Shown piece after piece: positions 42,313-50,582 of a DNA stretch of 64,000 nt. The position numbers and the translations under genes are program-made. Within the stretch, counting starts at the first letter, position 1, and each line of letters starts with the position of its first letter. The DNA lies in NCBI GenBank assembly GCA_024235215.1, contig JACKMU010000005.1, positions 1 to 64,000 on the forward strand, read 5' to 3'. Below the pieces are notes generated by a model. That model saw only the letters and a program-made list of their open reading frames with translations, made no database searches and was not told the DNA's origin. Source of the stretch: Chromatiaceae bacterium (GTDB lineage: Bacteria > Pseudomonadota > Gammaproteobacteria > Chromatiales > Chromatiaceae).

Positions 42313-44238
42313 CTAGTTGACGGTTTTCTGCAGCTGCAACGGTAGCCTATCGCAGCTGCCGTCTGGTGCGGTTTGTGCCAGTAGTTGCGCAATCTCTTCG
42401 GCAGTCGTCGGTTGGGAAAAATAGAACCCCTGGGCTGCGATATTACCCTGTAGTTCAAAGAAACGCGCCTGCGCCACTGTCTCTATCCCCTCGGCGGTCA
42501 GCTCCATCCGCAGCGATCTGGCCATGGAGATGATCGCCTGCACGATTGCGGCATCGCTACTCCCTGCAGTGAGATCCTTGACGAACGAACGATCGATTTT
42601 CAGACGGCTTACGTCCATCCGTTTCAGATAACTGAACGAGGAGTAGCCGGTACCAAAATCGTCGATCGCAATCTTCAATCCCATATCGCGCAGCCGTTGC
42701 AGCGTAGCCAGGTCACCGAAGGAATCGGACATCAGCACCTCTTCGGTTATCTCCAGCTCGATCTGCTCTGGCTTGATACCGTGCAACTGCAGCAGTGCGG
42801 CAACTTTTCCCGGTAAACGCTTGTCCTTCAACTGGCGCGGCGAGAGATTGACCGCAACCCGGAAACGGTGGCGGTGAACACGCATCCAGCTGTCAAGATC
42901 GGCGCTGGCCTGATTGATCACCCACTCTCCGATCGGCGTGATCAAACCGTTACTCTCGGCGCTGGGGATGAATTTGTCCGGCGTCAGCAGACCGCGTTGT
43001 GGATGTTGCCAGCGGATGAGCGCCTCAACGCCGACCATGTTCCCTGAAGCCATATCGATGATCGGCTGGTAGAGCAGACGAAACTCCTGCTGCCGCAGTG
43101 CACGCTGAAGATCGTTCTCCAGCGTAAACCGCTGCATGGCGCTGTCATTCATCGCCCGTTCATAGCTGATGATCGAGCTGCCACCACCGCGCTTTCCGCG
43201 ATACATGGCGAGGTTCGCATTGCGCAGCAGATCCTCCACTGTATCCCCATCCCCGGGGAAATGGGCAATGCCGACACTGATATTGACGAAGAACTCATGC
43301 CCGAAAATATGCACTGGTTTGCGTACGGCTCTACTGAGTTTCTCGGCGATCGAGGTCACATCCTCCCTGTCCTGCAGATTCTCCAAAATGATCACAAACT
43401 CGTCGCTTCCCAATCGGCCTACGGTATCTTCATGGCGAATGCTGTCACCCAGTCGCTCCGCAATGTTACGCAGCAGTATGTCCCCAGCCGCATGTCCCAG
43501 GCCCTCATTGATCTTCTTGAAATCATCCAGATCGATCACCAATACCGCGATCCCCTGATCGCTGCGCTGCAGACGGGTGATCGCCTGCTGTAAGCGATCG
43601 TATACCAGAGTTCGATTGGGCAGCCTGGTCAGGGGGTCATGTGTCGCCTGATGGCGAATGGCTTCCTGCAGCTGCTGCTCGACAGTGAGATCGCTCAGCG
43701 TGATGACAACCGCCTCACCACGATGCGGGTTACCGGATCTCGCGCAGGAGGCACGCACCAGCTTCAGCTCGCCACTGGGTAGCGACAGCGTCCAATATTT
43801 GGCCAAACCCGGCAAATCCCACTGCATTATCGCCTCACAAAAGGTGCGTTGATGCGACTCGTCCATGGCATCCAGCACCTGTGCGCAGGATTTTCCCAGC
43901 GCGTCGGTGGCACTCCATCCGGTCAGGGATTCAGCTGCCGGATTGAGATAAGAGATAGTAAAATCCGCATTGAGTGAGATGACGGCTTCACTCAACGTCT
44001 CCAGCAGGGTGGCGGCTCTTCGGTGCTCGCTGCGGATCGACAAAGCCATCCGGTGCCGATCCCACCCCCACCGGACCGGATAGACAAGCACCAGCGTCGA
44101 TAACAGCACCAGCGGCTCAATCCAGCGGTGAAACTCAAACAACAATACCAACGACAATAACAGCAACGCGGCCACCAGCAGAGCCTCAGTACCGGCCAGC
44201 AGGATTTGCCGACGCCAATTGACGTTATTGGATCTCAT
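42313..44238 (-). CDS. PAS-GGDEF-EAL cyclic-di-GMP signalling protein
   Basis: 641 residues. Two membrane segments (about 12-31 and 40-54), then a PAS domain (about 77-190, ISYLNPAAESLTGW), a GGDEF domain (about 200-365) and an EAL domain (about 380-625). The GGDEF motif reads GSDEF (GRLGSDEFVII), with the second glycine replaced, so cyclase activity is doubtful. The EAL domain keeps VEALIRW, the loop-6 DDFGTGYSS and the following KIDRSF, so it is probably an active phosphodiesterase that lowers c-di-GMP. Such enzymes control biofilm and surface structures, which may matter next to a giant adhesin, but no direct link is shown. Confidence 0.85.
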   Translation of the reverse strand: MRSNNVNWRRQILLAGTEALLVAALLLLSLVLLFEFHRWIEPLVLLSTLVLVYPVRWGWDRHRMALSIRSEHRRAATLLETLSEAVISLNADFTISYLNPAAESLTGWSATDALGKSCAQVLDAMDESHQRTFCEAIMQWDLPGLAKYWTLSLPSGELKLVRASCARSGNPHRGEAVVITLSDLTVEQQLQEAIRHQATHDPLTRLPNRTLVYDRLQQAITRLQRSDQGIAVLVIDLDDFKKINEGLGHAAGDILLRNIAERLGDSIRHEDTVGRLGSDEFVIILENLQDREDVTSIAEKLSRAVRKPVHIFGHEFFVNISVGIAHFPGDGDTVEDLLRNANLAMYRGKRGGGSSIISYERAMNDSAMQRFTLENDLQRALRQQEFRLLYQPIIDMASGNMVGVEALIRWQHPQRGLLTPDKFIPSAESNGLITPIGEWVINQASADLDSWMRVHRHRFRVAVNLSPRQLKDKRLPGKVAALLQLHGIKPEQIELEITEEVLMSDSFGDLATLQRLRDMGLKIAIDDFGTGYSSFSYLKRMDVSRLKIDRSFVKDLTAGSSDAAIVQAIISMARSLRMELTAEGIETVAQARFFELQGNIAAQGFYFSQPTTAEEIAQLLAQTAPDGSCDRLPLQLQKTVN

Positions 44239-44706
44239 TGCACTCGCCGATTCAGCAGCAGCTGAAGTGCGGGCAGGCAGCTGAGCGAGCCAGACCGGTC
44301 AGGCAGGCCATTACGGACCAGGCACCGTCGATAACTGAATCGATTTTGTTTCATCGAGAGCTACTCCCAACTCACCAGGCCGTTCCCCGCGGGTTGTCCG
44401 ACTTGAATCGGTTACCCAGCGCAAAATGGTGCGGATATTATCATCCCTGTACCGACTGATGCCGTAGTGCCGCACGGCAATTTGGTTTGACAGGCGCAGA
44501 TTATTGCAATTGTTTTGCGCGCTATTTCGTTTGGTCCATTCTGCTGAAATGCTGACCATTGGGTCAATAGGGATCGGCCCACTCAGGTGTAAACTTTTGT
44601 AACGTCTGCCTTAATAACCGCTCTATGCGTTCTCCGTGGAGAACTGACTCTGTACCGCCAAACAGCTGGAGGCACCGCTCCGTGTCCAGGAGTCGAATAC
44701 AGTGAA
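44239..44706. other. Intergenic region without a supported gene
   Basis: Short frames exist on both strands but none has a recognisable domain, start context or conserved character. I saw no clear repeat or terminator. It probably contains the promoter of the c-di-GMP gene at its left end. Confidence 0.4.
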
Positions 44707-45018
44707 CTAGCGGTTCAAAAAGGTCGCCCAGACCGGCCAGAAGCCGCCAAGCAGAAGCGCTCCCACGACGGTGCACCAGAAGCCGGAGAGCCACTTCCCC
44801 GAACTCAGCAACAGCAGCCCACCGTACATGAGCCAGCCCCATGGGGTCAGCAGTGACAGCAGCAGTCCCAACGGATATATGCTGATCATCTCAGATAACG
44901 ATGACAATTTTCCAGGTGAGAGGTGGTCGTAGATAAACCAGCCGACCTGGGAGATCAGCAATGCGGTCAATGGTCCAAGCAGCAACCATTGGATGCCGAT
45001 TTTAAGAGAAAATTTCAT
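44707..45018 (-). CDS. Small membrane protein, unknown
   Basis: 103 residues, mostly hydrophobic, with three probable membrane segments (WLLLGPLTALLISQVGWFIY, IYPLGLLLSLLTPWGWLMY, then VGALLLGGFWPVWATFL). ATG start at 45018 preceded by AGAG. I recognise no family. It stands alone between the c-di-GMP gene and yaaA, all on the same strand, with gaps too long to claim an operon. Confidence 0.55.
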   Translation of the reverse strand: MKFSLKIGIQWLLLGPLTALLISQVGWFIYDHLSPGKLSSLSEMISIYPLGLLLSLLTPWGWLMYGGLLLLSSGKWLSGFWCTVVGALLLGGFWPVWATFLNR

Positions 45019-45091
45019 CCGAGCATGCGGTTGGATGTGGGTTTGTCGAGGCGGTTGCTTGGTACATTATCACCGATTTGGCACTTACCGC

Positions 45092-45862
45092 TTACTTTTC
45101 GCGGGTGAAGACCCACTTCCCTTCCGCTGAGAGCTTCTGGTTGAACCGGTAGCCGTCCACATCGAACTCCTGCATCCGCTCAGGTCGGTTCAAGCGGTTC
45201 TGGATGATGAAACGGCTCAGCTGACCACGTGCCTTTTTGGCAAAAACACTGATCATCTTGTACTGCCCGCTTTTCCAATCGCGGAATTCAGGCGTGATCA
45301 GCCGGGCGTTCAGTCTGTCGGTGTCTATTGACTTGAAATACTCCTGTGAAGCCAGATTGATCAGCCACTTCGTATCGAGCTGTCGCAGCTGTCGATTCAG
45401 ACCTTCGCTGATCTTCTCCTGCCAGAAATGGTAGAGGTTTTCGCCGCGCTCCGTATCGATTCTGCGCCCCATCTCCAGCCGGTACGGCTGCATCAGATCG
45501 AGTGGACGTAACAGACCATAGAGACCAGAGAGAATTCTCAGATGATTCTGAGCAAATTTGAAGTCAGCGGATGAGAAGCTGCCCGCATCGAGACCCGCAT
45601 AGACATCACCCTTGAATGCGAGCACGGCTTGTCGTGCGTTGTCTGGAGTGAATGGGGTATGCCAGGCATGAAAACGTTCGAAATTGAGCTCGGCAATCTG
45701 CATGCTCACCTGCATCAATTCAGCGATATCCAGCACCGAATAACGGCGGACCCGGTTTACCAGTATCTGCGCATCCTCCAGATAGTCCGGAATTGTGTAG
45801 CTCCTGGTCTTGAGCGGTGATTGGTAATCCAATGTCTTGGCGGGTGATATGACTAACAGCAT
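45092..45862 (-). CDS. yaaA: Peroxide stress protein YaaA (DUF328)
   Basis: 256 residues from the ATG at 45862 (MLLVISPAKTLDY), matching the 258 of Escherichia coli YaaA; an upstream in-frame reading is not conserved and was dropped. AAAGGAAA precedes the start. Other family blocks seen are ARQAVLAFKGDVYAGLDA, LRILSGLYGLLRPLD and the C-terminal YRFNQKLS. YaaA limits free iron and oxidative damage under hydrogen peroxide stress in E. coli and can bind DNA; the activity here is assumed from family. Confidence 0.92.
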   Translation of the reverse strand: MLLVISPAKTLDYQSPLKTRSYTIPDYLEDAQILVNRVRRYSVLDIAELMQVSMQIAELNFERFHAWHTPFTPDNARQAVLAFKGDVYAGLDAGSFSSADFKFAQNHLRILSGLYGLLRPLDLMQPYRLEMGRRIDTERGENLYHFWQEKISEGLNRQLRQLDTKWLINLASQEYFKSIDTDRLNARLITPEFRDWKSGQYKMISVFAKKARGQLSRFIIQNRLNRPERMQEFDVDGYRFNQKLSAEGKWVFTREK

Positions 45863-46163
45863 GCGATAGCATTTCCTTTGATGGTGATACCCTAACCATG
45901 AACCGACGGTGCTCGCCTGGGTGATCAATTCCGTTTTCTCGGCGCAGGTTGTGATCGATCGCCGCGAAAAACTGCTGACGCAATTCGATTCCAATCTTCG
46001 CTACGCAAACGGAGCAATCCGGCACCGTAACACTGTCTTGCCGGATCAATGGTGATGAGATCAGCCGCTTAAGCACATCCCATTCGGTTCAGGGAGATTC
46101 TATCAGGAAACCACACTGAAACGCTGAGCTCGCCTGTACACTGGTAGAGATACGGTTGGAGGC
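45863..46163. other. Intergenic region, nothing recognised
   Basis: About 300 bp between yaaA and the alcohol dehydrogenase, both on the minus strand. I saw no gene, strong palindrome or repeat. Confidence 0.4.
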
Positions 46164-47369
46164 TCACAACCTGCGCCGGATCAATTCGGCAACATCATCA
46201 GCAGCCATCTCGGCAGGATTACTTCGCATGTTACCGCTCCAGGACTCTGCCACCAATGTTGGGACATGCGCTTCGCGAATACCGAACTCGCTGAGCCGCT
46301 GGATGTTCAACGATTCGATCCAGCGACGCAGCGTGGCGATCAACGCCTCGTGTTGCCGCTGTTGCTCGTTCAGATTTACCGGGATGAAATCGGGTCTGAA
46401 CAGGGATCCGACACGAGCATATTTGCTCAGTGCCGGACTCTGCTGATCCTGCTGTTGCAACAGTCGAATATTGATATCCACCGCTTCGGCCAGCAGTGTA
46501 CCGCAGGCAACGCCGTGTGGTATCGGGTAGCGTGCTCCCAGCGGTGCCGCCAAACCATGTACCGAACCCAGGCCAGCCTGCGCCAGGCAGATACCCGAAA
46601 TCAATGATGCATAGGCGACCCGTGCCAAATCCTCGTCCGCTCTGAAATCTCCCTCGATGAGTGGAAAAAAACCCTCGACAAACGCCTCTATACCGGACCA
46701 GGCGAGCGCATCCGTGATCGGATTCGCGCGCCGCGACACATAGGATTCGAGCAGTTGAGTAAACGCATCCATGCCCTGTGCGGCCATCAACTCTCTGGGT
46801 GCGTCACGCAGAAACTGCGGATCGACGATGGCGGTATGGGCCACCAACGCATCATGTCGGAAAGAACGTTTGAATCCGTTCTCTCCGCGTCGGGAGAGCA
46901 CCGCGTTTTTGGTCGCTTCACTACCGGTGCCCGCGGTGGTTGGTACCGCAATGAATGCTGTTGCAGGTCCCTGGTAAGGAATATCGTTTCCCACCACCTC
47001 CAGATGATCCATCACCGAGTTACCGTGTGGAAGCAATCCGGCAATCGCCTTGGCGGCATCCAGTACGCTGCCACCGCCGATGCCCACGACCAGATCGATC
47101 GCTTCACTACGGTATTGTGCCACTGCGCCATCTACCAGTTCGGGGGTGGGCTCATCCGCCACCTTGACCCGAACCCAGGTCACCGACTGCTGTTTCAGTG
47201 CGTGCACCAGCCACTCCCAATGGCCCGACGCTTCGAGGAAACGATCTCCGGTCACCAACAGCACGCGCGACCCGAATCGGGTAATCAGTGCTGGCAGATG
47301 GATGAACTGCCCGTTGCCAAAGAGAAGACGCGGCAGTCTGGCCAGTTCGAAGCAGGATGAAAATTCCAT
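46164..47369 (-). CDS. Iron-containing alcohol dehydrogenase
   Basis: 401 residues from the ATG at 47369 with GGAGG upstream. It has the group III NAD-binding segment VVGIGGGSVLDAAKAIAG, AVPTTAGTGSEATKNAV, and the metal-binding histidine region GSVHGLAAPLGARYPIPHG. The enzyme should oxidise or reduce alcohols or aldehydes with NAD(P) and Fe(II) or another divalent ion in the cytoplasm; the substrate is unknown. A small monooxygenase gene 70 bp upstream on the same strand may be in one transcript with it. Confidence 0.9.
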   Translation of the reverse strand: MEFSSCFELARLPRLLFGNGQFIHLPALITRFGSRVLLVTGDRFLEASGHWEWLVHALKQQSVTWVRVKVADEPTPELVDGAVAQYRSEAIDLVVGIGGGSVLDAAKAIAGLLPHGNSVMDHLEVVGNDIPYQGPATAFIAVPTTAGTGSEATKNAVLSRRGENGFKRSFRHDALVAHTAIVDPQFLRDAPRELMAAQGMDAFTQLLESYVSRRANPITDALAWSGIEAFVEGFFPLIEGDFRADEDLARVAYASLISGICLAQAGLGSVHGLAAPLGARYPIPHGVACGTLLAEAVDINIRLLQQQDQQSPALSKYARVGSLFRPDFIPVNLNEQQRQHEALIATLRRWIESLNIQRLSEFGIREAHVPTLVAESWSGNMRSNPAEMAADDVAELIRRRL

Positions 47370-47439
47370 GGTACAGCGGCCTCCGGCAGATTGTTGGCTG
47401 ACTACTGACACGCAGGTAAACAGACACGGTCAGGTCATT

Positions 47440-47736
47440 TCAGCGTTCCGGCAACAGACCATCGTAGACCACGCCTCTCCTGGGTACGGCCATCATCTTC
47501 TCCACCTTTTCGCGCCAAGCGAGATAGTGTGGTGTCAGTTTGTGTGCCTTGGCCTCGGCTTCCGAAGCATAGGCTTCGTAAAGCATGAATCGATTGGGGT
47601 GTGCCGGATCGCGCAGCAGATCGAAACGCAGATTGCCCCGCTCTTTGGTTGAGTTGAGGTGGTTGTCGCGGGTCGCCTGGATGAAGGCATCCACGTCGCT
47701 GGTGACCACTTCGATATGTACCAGGGTAACGTGCAT
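47440..47736 (-). CDS. Antibiotic biosynthesis monooxygenase-like (ABM) protein
   Basis: 98 residues from the ATG at 47736 with GAGAGGAG upstream; 13 earlier in-frame codons are not family-like. It shows a ferredoxin-like ABM pattern: VTLVHIEVVTSDVDAF, then LRFDLLRDPAHPNRFML, YEAYASEAEAKAH and TPHYLAW, close to LsrG-like proteins that rearrange small carbonyl compounds. LsrG works in autoinducer-2 breakdown, but no other lsr gene is near. Pairing with an alcohol dehydrogenase suggests metabolism of a small aldehyde or sugar-derived compound; this is inference. Confidence 0.85.
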   Translation of the reverse strand: MHVTLVHIEVVTSDVDAFIQATRDNHLNSTKERGNLRFDLLRDPAHPNRFMLYEAYASEAEAKAHKLTPHYLAWREKVEKMMAVPRRGVVYDGLLPER

Positions 47737-47824
47737 TAGCGGCTCCTCTCGTTTTACAACACAGATTATTGACAATGTCCATTGGGTGAAATTGTCCGGC
47801 TTTCCACTCTGAAAAGCTTGGTTG

Positions 47825-49123
47825 TCATGTTGCAGCGGAGATCACCCGCACCACCGCACTGGTAAGCAAGGAGAGATCCTCCTCATCGATGATGAACGGC
47901 GGCATCAGATAGACCAGCTTGCCAAAAGGTCTCACCCAGACTCCCTGTTCCACGAAGGCTGGTTGTATCTCGCGCATATCGACAGCTTGCCTGAGCTCCA
48001 CCACGCCGATGGCGCCGAGCACGCGCACCTCCTGTACCTGTGGCATCCCCTTGCACGGAGCCAACCCGGAGCGCAGTCCCGCCTCGATCGCCGCCACCCG
48101 CTGTTGCCAGGGGGAGTTGGTCAGCAGGTCGAGACTGGCCAGGGCGGTGGCGCAGGCGAGTGGATTGGCCATAAAGGTGGGTCCGTGCATAAACAGGCCG
48201 GGATCACCACTGCCGATAGTGCGGCTGATCTCACGGGTGGTCAGCGTCGCCGCCAGCGTCATATAACCACCGGTCAACGCCTTACCGATGCACATGATAT
48301 CCGCCGCCACATCTGCGTGCTCACAGGCGAACATGCGCCCGGTACGGCCAAAACCTGTAGCGATCTCATCCAGGATCAGCAGCATCCCAGAGTCGTCGCA
48401 TAGCTGCCGCACCTGGCGTAGAAATTCGGCTGAATAAAAGCGCATCCCCCCGGCACCCTGCACGATCGGTTCAAGAATGACTGCCGCAGTCTCGTCGCAG
48501 ACGTGGCGCATACAGCGCTTGAACGCAGCGCTGTCGGCAGGTGCGCAGGGTTCGCCGAAGCGGCTCTGCGGAGCAGGTGCGAAATGCTGTCTGGGCAATA
48601 CCCCGCTGAACAGTGCGTGCATCCCATTGTCCGGATCGGAGACTGACATCGCGTTGCAGGTGTCACCGTGATAACCGTTGCGAATGGTCAGAAACCGGTT
48701 CCGCTGGGGAACTCCACGCGCCTGCCAGTACTGCAGCGCCATCTTCATCGCCACCTCCACCGCAACCGATCCCGAGTCGGCGAAAAAGAGCGTCTGCAGT
48801 GGTTCCGGTGTCATCTCAATCAGGCGTTGAGCAAGCTCCGCCGCGGGTTGGTGAGTGAGACCACCGAACATCACGTGTGCCATACGCTGCAGCTGATCTG
48901 CGATTGCCCGGTTCAGCACCGGATGATTGTAGCCGTGGATCGCACTCCACCAGGAGGACATACCGTCGATCAGCTCTCGGCCATCGATCAGCTTGATACG
49001 CACACCGCTGGCTGATGCCACGGGAAAGACCGGCAGGTTCGCCTCAATCGAGCTGTACGGATGCCAGACATGGCTGCGTTCGAACTCGAACCAAGCGGGT
49101 GTTTCACTGGGAGGATGATGCAT
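47825..49123 (-). CDS. bioA: Adenosylmethionine-8-amino-7-oxononanoate aminotransferase
   Basis: 432 residues from the ATG at 49123 (a TTG six codons earlier is less likely). It transfers an amino group from S-adenosylmethionine to KAPA to give DAPA in biotin synthesis, using PLP. Family blocks: VWHPYSS near the start, GMSSWWSAIHGYNHP, FADSGSVAVEVAMKMALQYW, YHGDT, LDEIATGFGRTG and the PLP-lysine block GKALTGGY. It stands alone; other bio genes are not in the window. Confidence 0.95.
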   Translation of the reverse strand: MHHPPSETPAWFEFERSHVWHPYSSIEANLPVFPVASASGVRIKLIDGRELIDGMSSWWSAIHGYNHPVLNRAIADQLQRMAHVMFGGLTHQPAAELAQRLIEMTPEPLQTLFFADSGSVAVEVAMKMALQYWQARGVPQRNRFLTIRNGYHGDTCNAMSVSDPDNGMHALFSGVLPRQHFAPAPQSRFGEPCAPADSAAFKRCMRHVCDETAAVILEPIVQGAGGMRFYSAEFLRQVRQLCDDSGMLLILDEIATGFGRTGRMFACEHADVAADIMCIGKALTGGYMTLAATLTTREISRTIGSGDPGLFMHGPTFMANPLACATALASLDLLTNSPWQQRVAAIEAGLRSGLAPCKGMPQVQEVRVLGAIGVVELRQAVDMREIQPAFVEQGVWVRPFGKLVYLMPPFIIDEEDLSLLTSAVVRVISAAT

Positions 49124-49200
49124 AGCGGATATAATAGACAAACCAGCGCGGCGGCGACAACGGCGTACTAAACCGATCGACTACGAAAACAGGAACAGCT

Positions 49201-49725
49201 ATGTCAACGAATCCACAGAATGGCTTACCGCGCTACCGGAGCAGGGTTGATCCGGATTGGCTGGACTACAACGGTCATATGAACGTGGCCTACTACACTC
49301 TGGTGTTCGACAAAGCGGGTGAGGCGTGGGTCGAGTCGGTTGGAATGGGTGAAGCACACACCAGGGAGACCGGCTACTCCTGGATGGTCGCGGAGGCCCA
49401 TATCACCTATCAGAACGAGGTCAGATCCGGGGAGCAGCTGGAGGTCGAAACCCGGGTTCTCGCAGTCGACGATAAACGGATCCATCTGTTTCAGACGATG
49501 GTCAAGCAGGTTGATACCGGAGTCGTGGCAACCAACGAACAGCTGATTCTGCATGTCGATCTCCGTCTGCGCCGTGTACAACCCTTTCCGGCCGAGATCT
49601 ACGCCAAACTGCGTCAACTGTGGACGATGCAAGACCGGTTTGCGCCACCGGTCGAGGCGGGCCGCTCCATCAGCATGGCATCACGCCGTCCCAAGCCGAC
49701 ACTCCCTCACGGTAGCCAACGCTGA
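49201..49725 (+). CDS. Thioesterase, hot-dog fold
   Basis: 174 residues. The start region VDPDWLDYNGHMNVAYY is the catalytic-site signature of the 4HBT-like hot-dog thioesterases, particularly those near the carnitinyl/betainyl-CoA group; EAHITYQNEVRSGEQLEVET is the second conserved block. It should release an acyl group from CoA. The C-terminal 35 residues are polar and poorly conserved. It is divergent from bioA with a 77-bp gap and no partner downstream, so the physiological substrate is unknown. Confidence 0.85.
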   Translation: MSTNPQNGLPRYRSRVDPDWLDYNGHMNVAYYTLVFDKAGEAWVESVGMGEAHTRETGYSWMVAEAHITYQNEVRSGEQLEVETRVLAVDDKRIHLFQTMVKQVDTGVVATNEQLILHVDLRLRRVQPFPAEIYAKLRQLWTMQDRFAPPVEAGRSISMASRRPKPTLPHGSQR

Positions 49726-49860
49726 ACGTACCAGCGGGTTGCCGCGCTCAGCCTCAAATCCGCGTATCGCATACACTAATTAGCGGTGAAATGCACTAGC
49801 TTTACCTTATCAAGTTGATACAGATCATTTATCAGAAAAACCCCAATTACTAAAATTATC

Positions 49861-49898
49861 ATTCAAGAGCTGCAGGAGTATTGCTGCAGCTCTTGAAT
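49861..49898 (+). promoter_or_regulatory. Perfect 15-bp hairpin upstream of the sulfur globule protein gene
   Basis: ATTCAAGAGCTGCAG (49861-49875) and CTGCAGCTCTTGAAT (49884-49898) enclose an 8-nt loop. It ends 41 bp before the ATG of the sulfur globule gene. No T-run follows, so it is more likely a leader hairpin that stabilises the mRNA or a protein-binding palindrome than a terminator. Confidence 0.6.
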
Positions 49899-49939
49899 GG
49901 AGTGGTTGTGTAACACTTGGTACTTGAAGGAGAGGAAAC

Positions 49940-50299
49940 ATGAAGACCTTGATGAAATCTGCACTGGTTGCAGCGCTGATCGGTGTATCCACTTCCGCGA
50001 TGGCCTGGTGGGGTGGACCGTGGGGAAACGACGGCTGGGGCGACGGTTGGGGTGACGGCTGGGGCGATATGTTTGGTGATTTCAATATGAACTTCAGCGG
50101 TGGCGGCTACGGTCGTGGTCGTGGCTACGGTTACGGTCGTGGCTACGGTTACCACTACCCTTACTATGGTGGTTGGGGTTATCCCTACGGATATGGGTAC
50201 GGCTATGGTTATCCCTATGGTGGAGGATATGGCGTTCCCTTCGCACCCTATTACGCAGCACCGGCAGTTCCGCAGGCTCCCGCAGCTGAAGCCAAGTAG
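49940..50299 (+). CDS. sgpA: Sulfur globule protein
   Basis: 119 residues. A Sec signal peptide (MKTLMKSALVAALIGVSTS, cleavage after AMA) is followed by WWGGPWGNDGWGDG repeats, a DFNMNFSGGG motif, and a Gly/Tyr-rich stretch of GYGYGRGYGYG repeats, ending in a Pro/Ala tail. This matches the small structural proteins that coat periplasmic sulfur globules in Allochromatium-type bacteria (SgpA/B group). AAGGAGAGG stands 6-14 bases before the ATG, a strong ribosome site as expected for an abundant protein. Which of the sgp genes it equals is uncertain. Confidence 0.9.
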   Translation: MKTLMKSALVAALIGVSTSAMAWWGGPWGNDGWGDGWGDGWGDMFGDFNMNFSGGGYGRGRGYGYGRGYGYHYPYYGGWGYPYGYGYGYGYPYGGGYGVPFAPYYAAPAVPQAPAAEAK

Positions 50300-50313
50300 C
50301 TATTGGCTCTAGC

Positions 50314-50345
50314 GAGCTCAGGTAAGGGAATTTACCTGTCAGCTC
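50314..50345 (+). terminator. Possible hairpin after the sulfur globule gene
   Basis: GAGCTCAGGTAA (50314-50325) pairs with TTACCTGTCAGCTC (50332-50345) with small bulges, 15 bp after the stop. There is no T-run, so it may protect the 3' end of the mRNA rather than terminate by itself. Confidence 0.4.
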
Positions 50346-50582
50346 ATACTGCCCCGCTGCTGCACCATTGACCTTCGGTTCATCGAACAACAGGGTGCAG
50401 GCGGCGGGGTGGATTTCCTGCCAAGTTCGCCCTATCCCGATTTACCCTGTGTGGTCAATTCATGCGGCCACTTCAAGCCGTTCCTGCCAAGACGATCTTT
50501 GCATCAACGAATTTACTGGCAGTGGCGGCGCTGAGGTACAATACGCAGCCTTGTTTTGGATTATCAGACCGTGGAGAACCCA

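Noticed and set aside
45720..46076. Minus-strand frame of 118 codons overlapping yaaA
   Set aside because: It overlaps the conserved start of yaaA in another frame and has no family resemblance.
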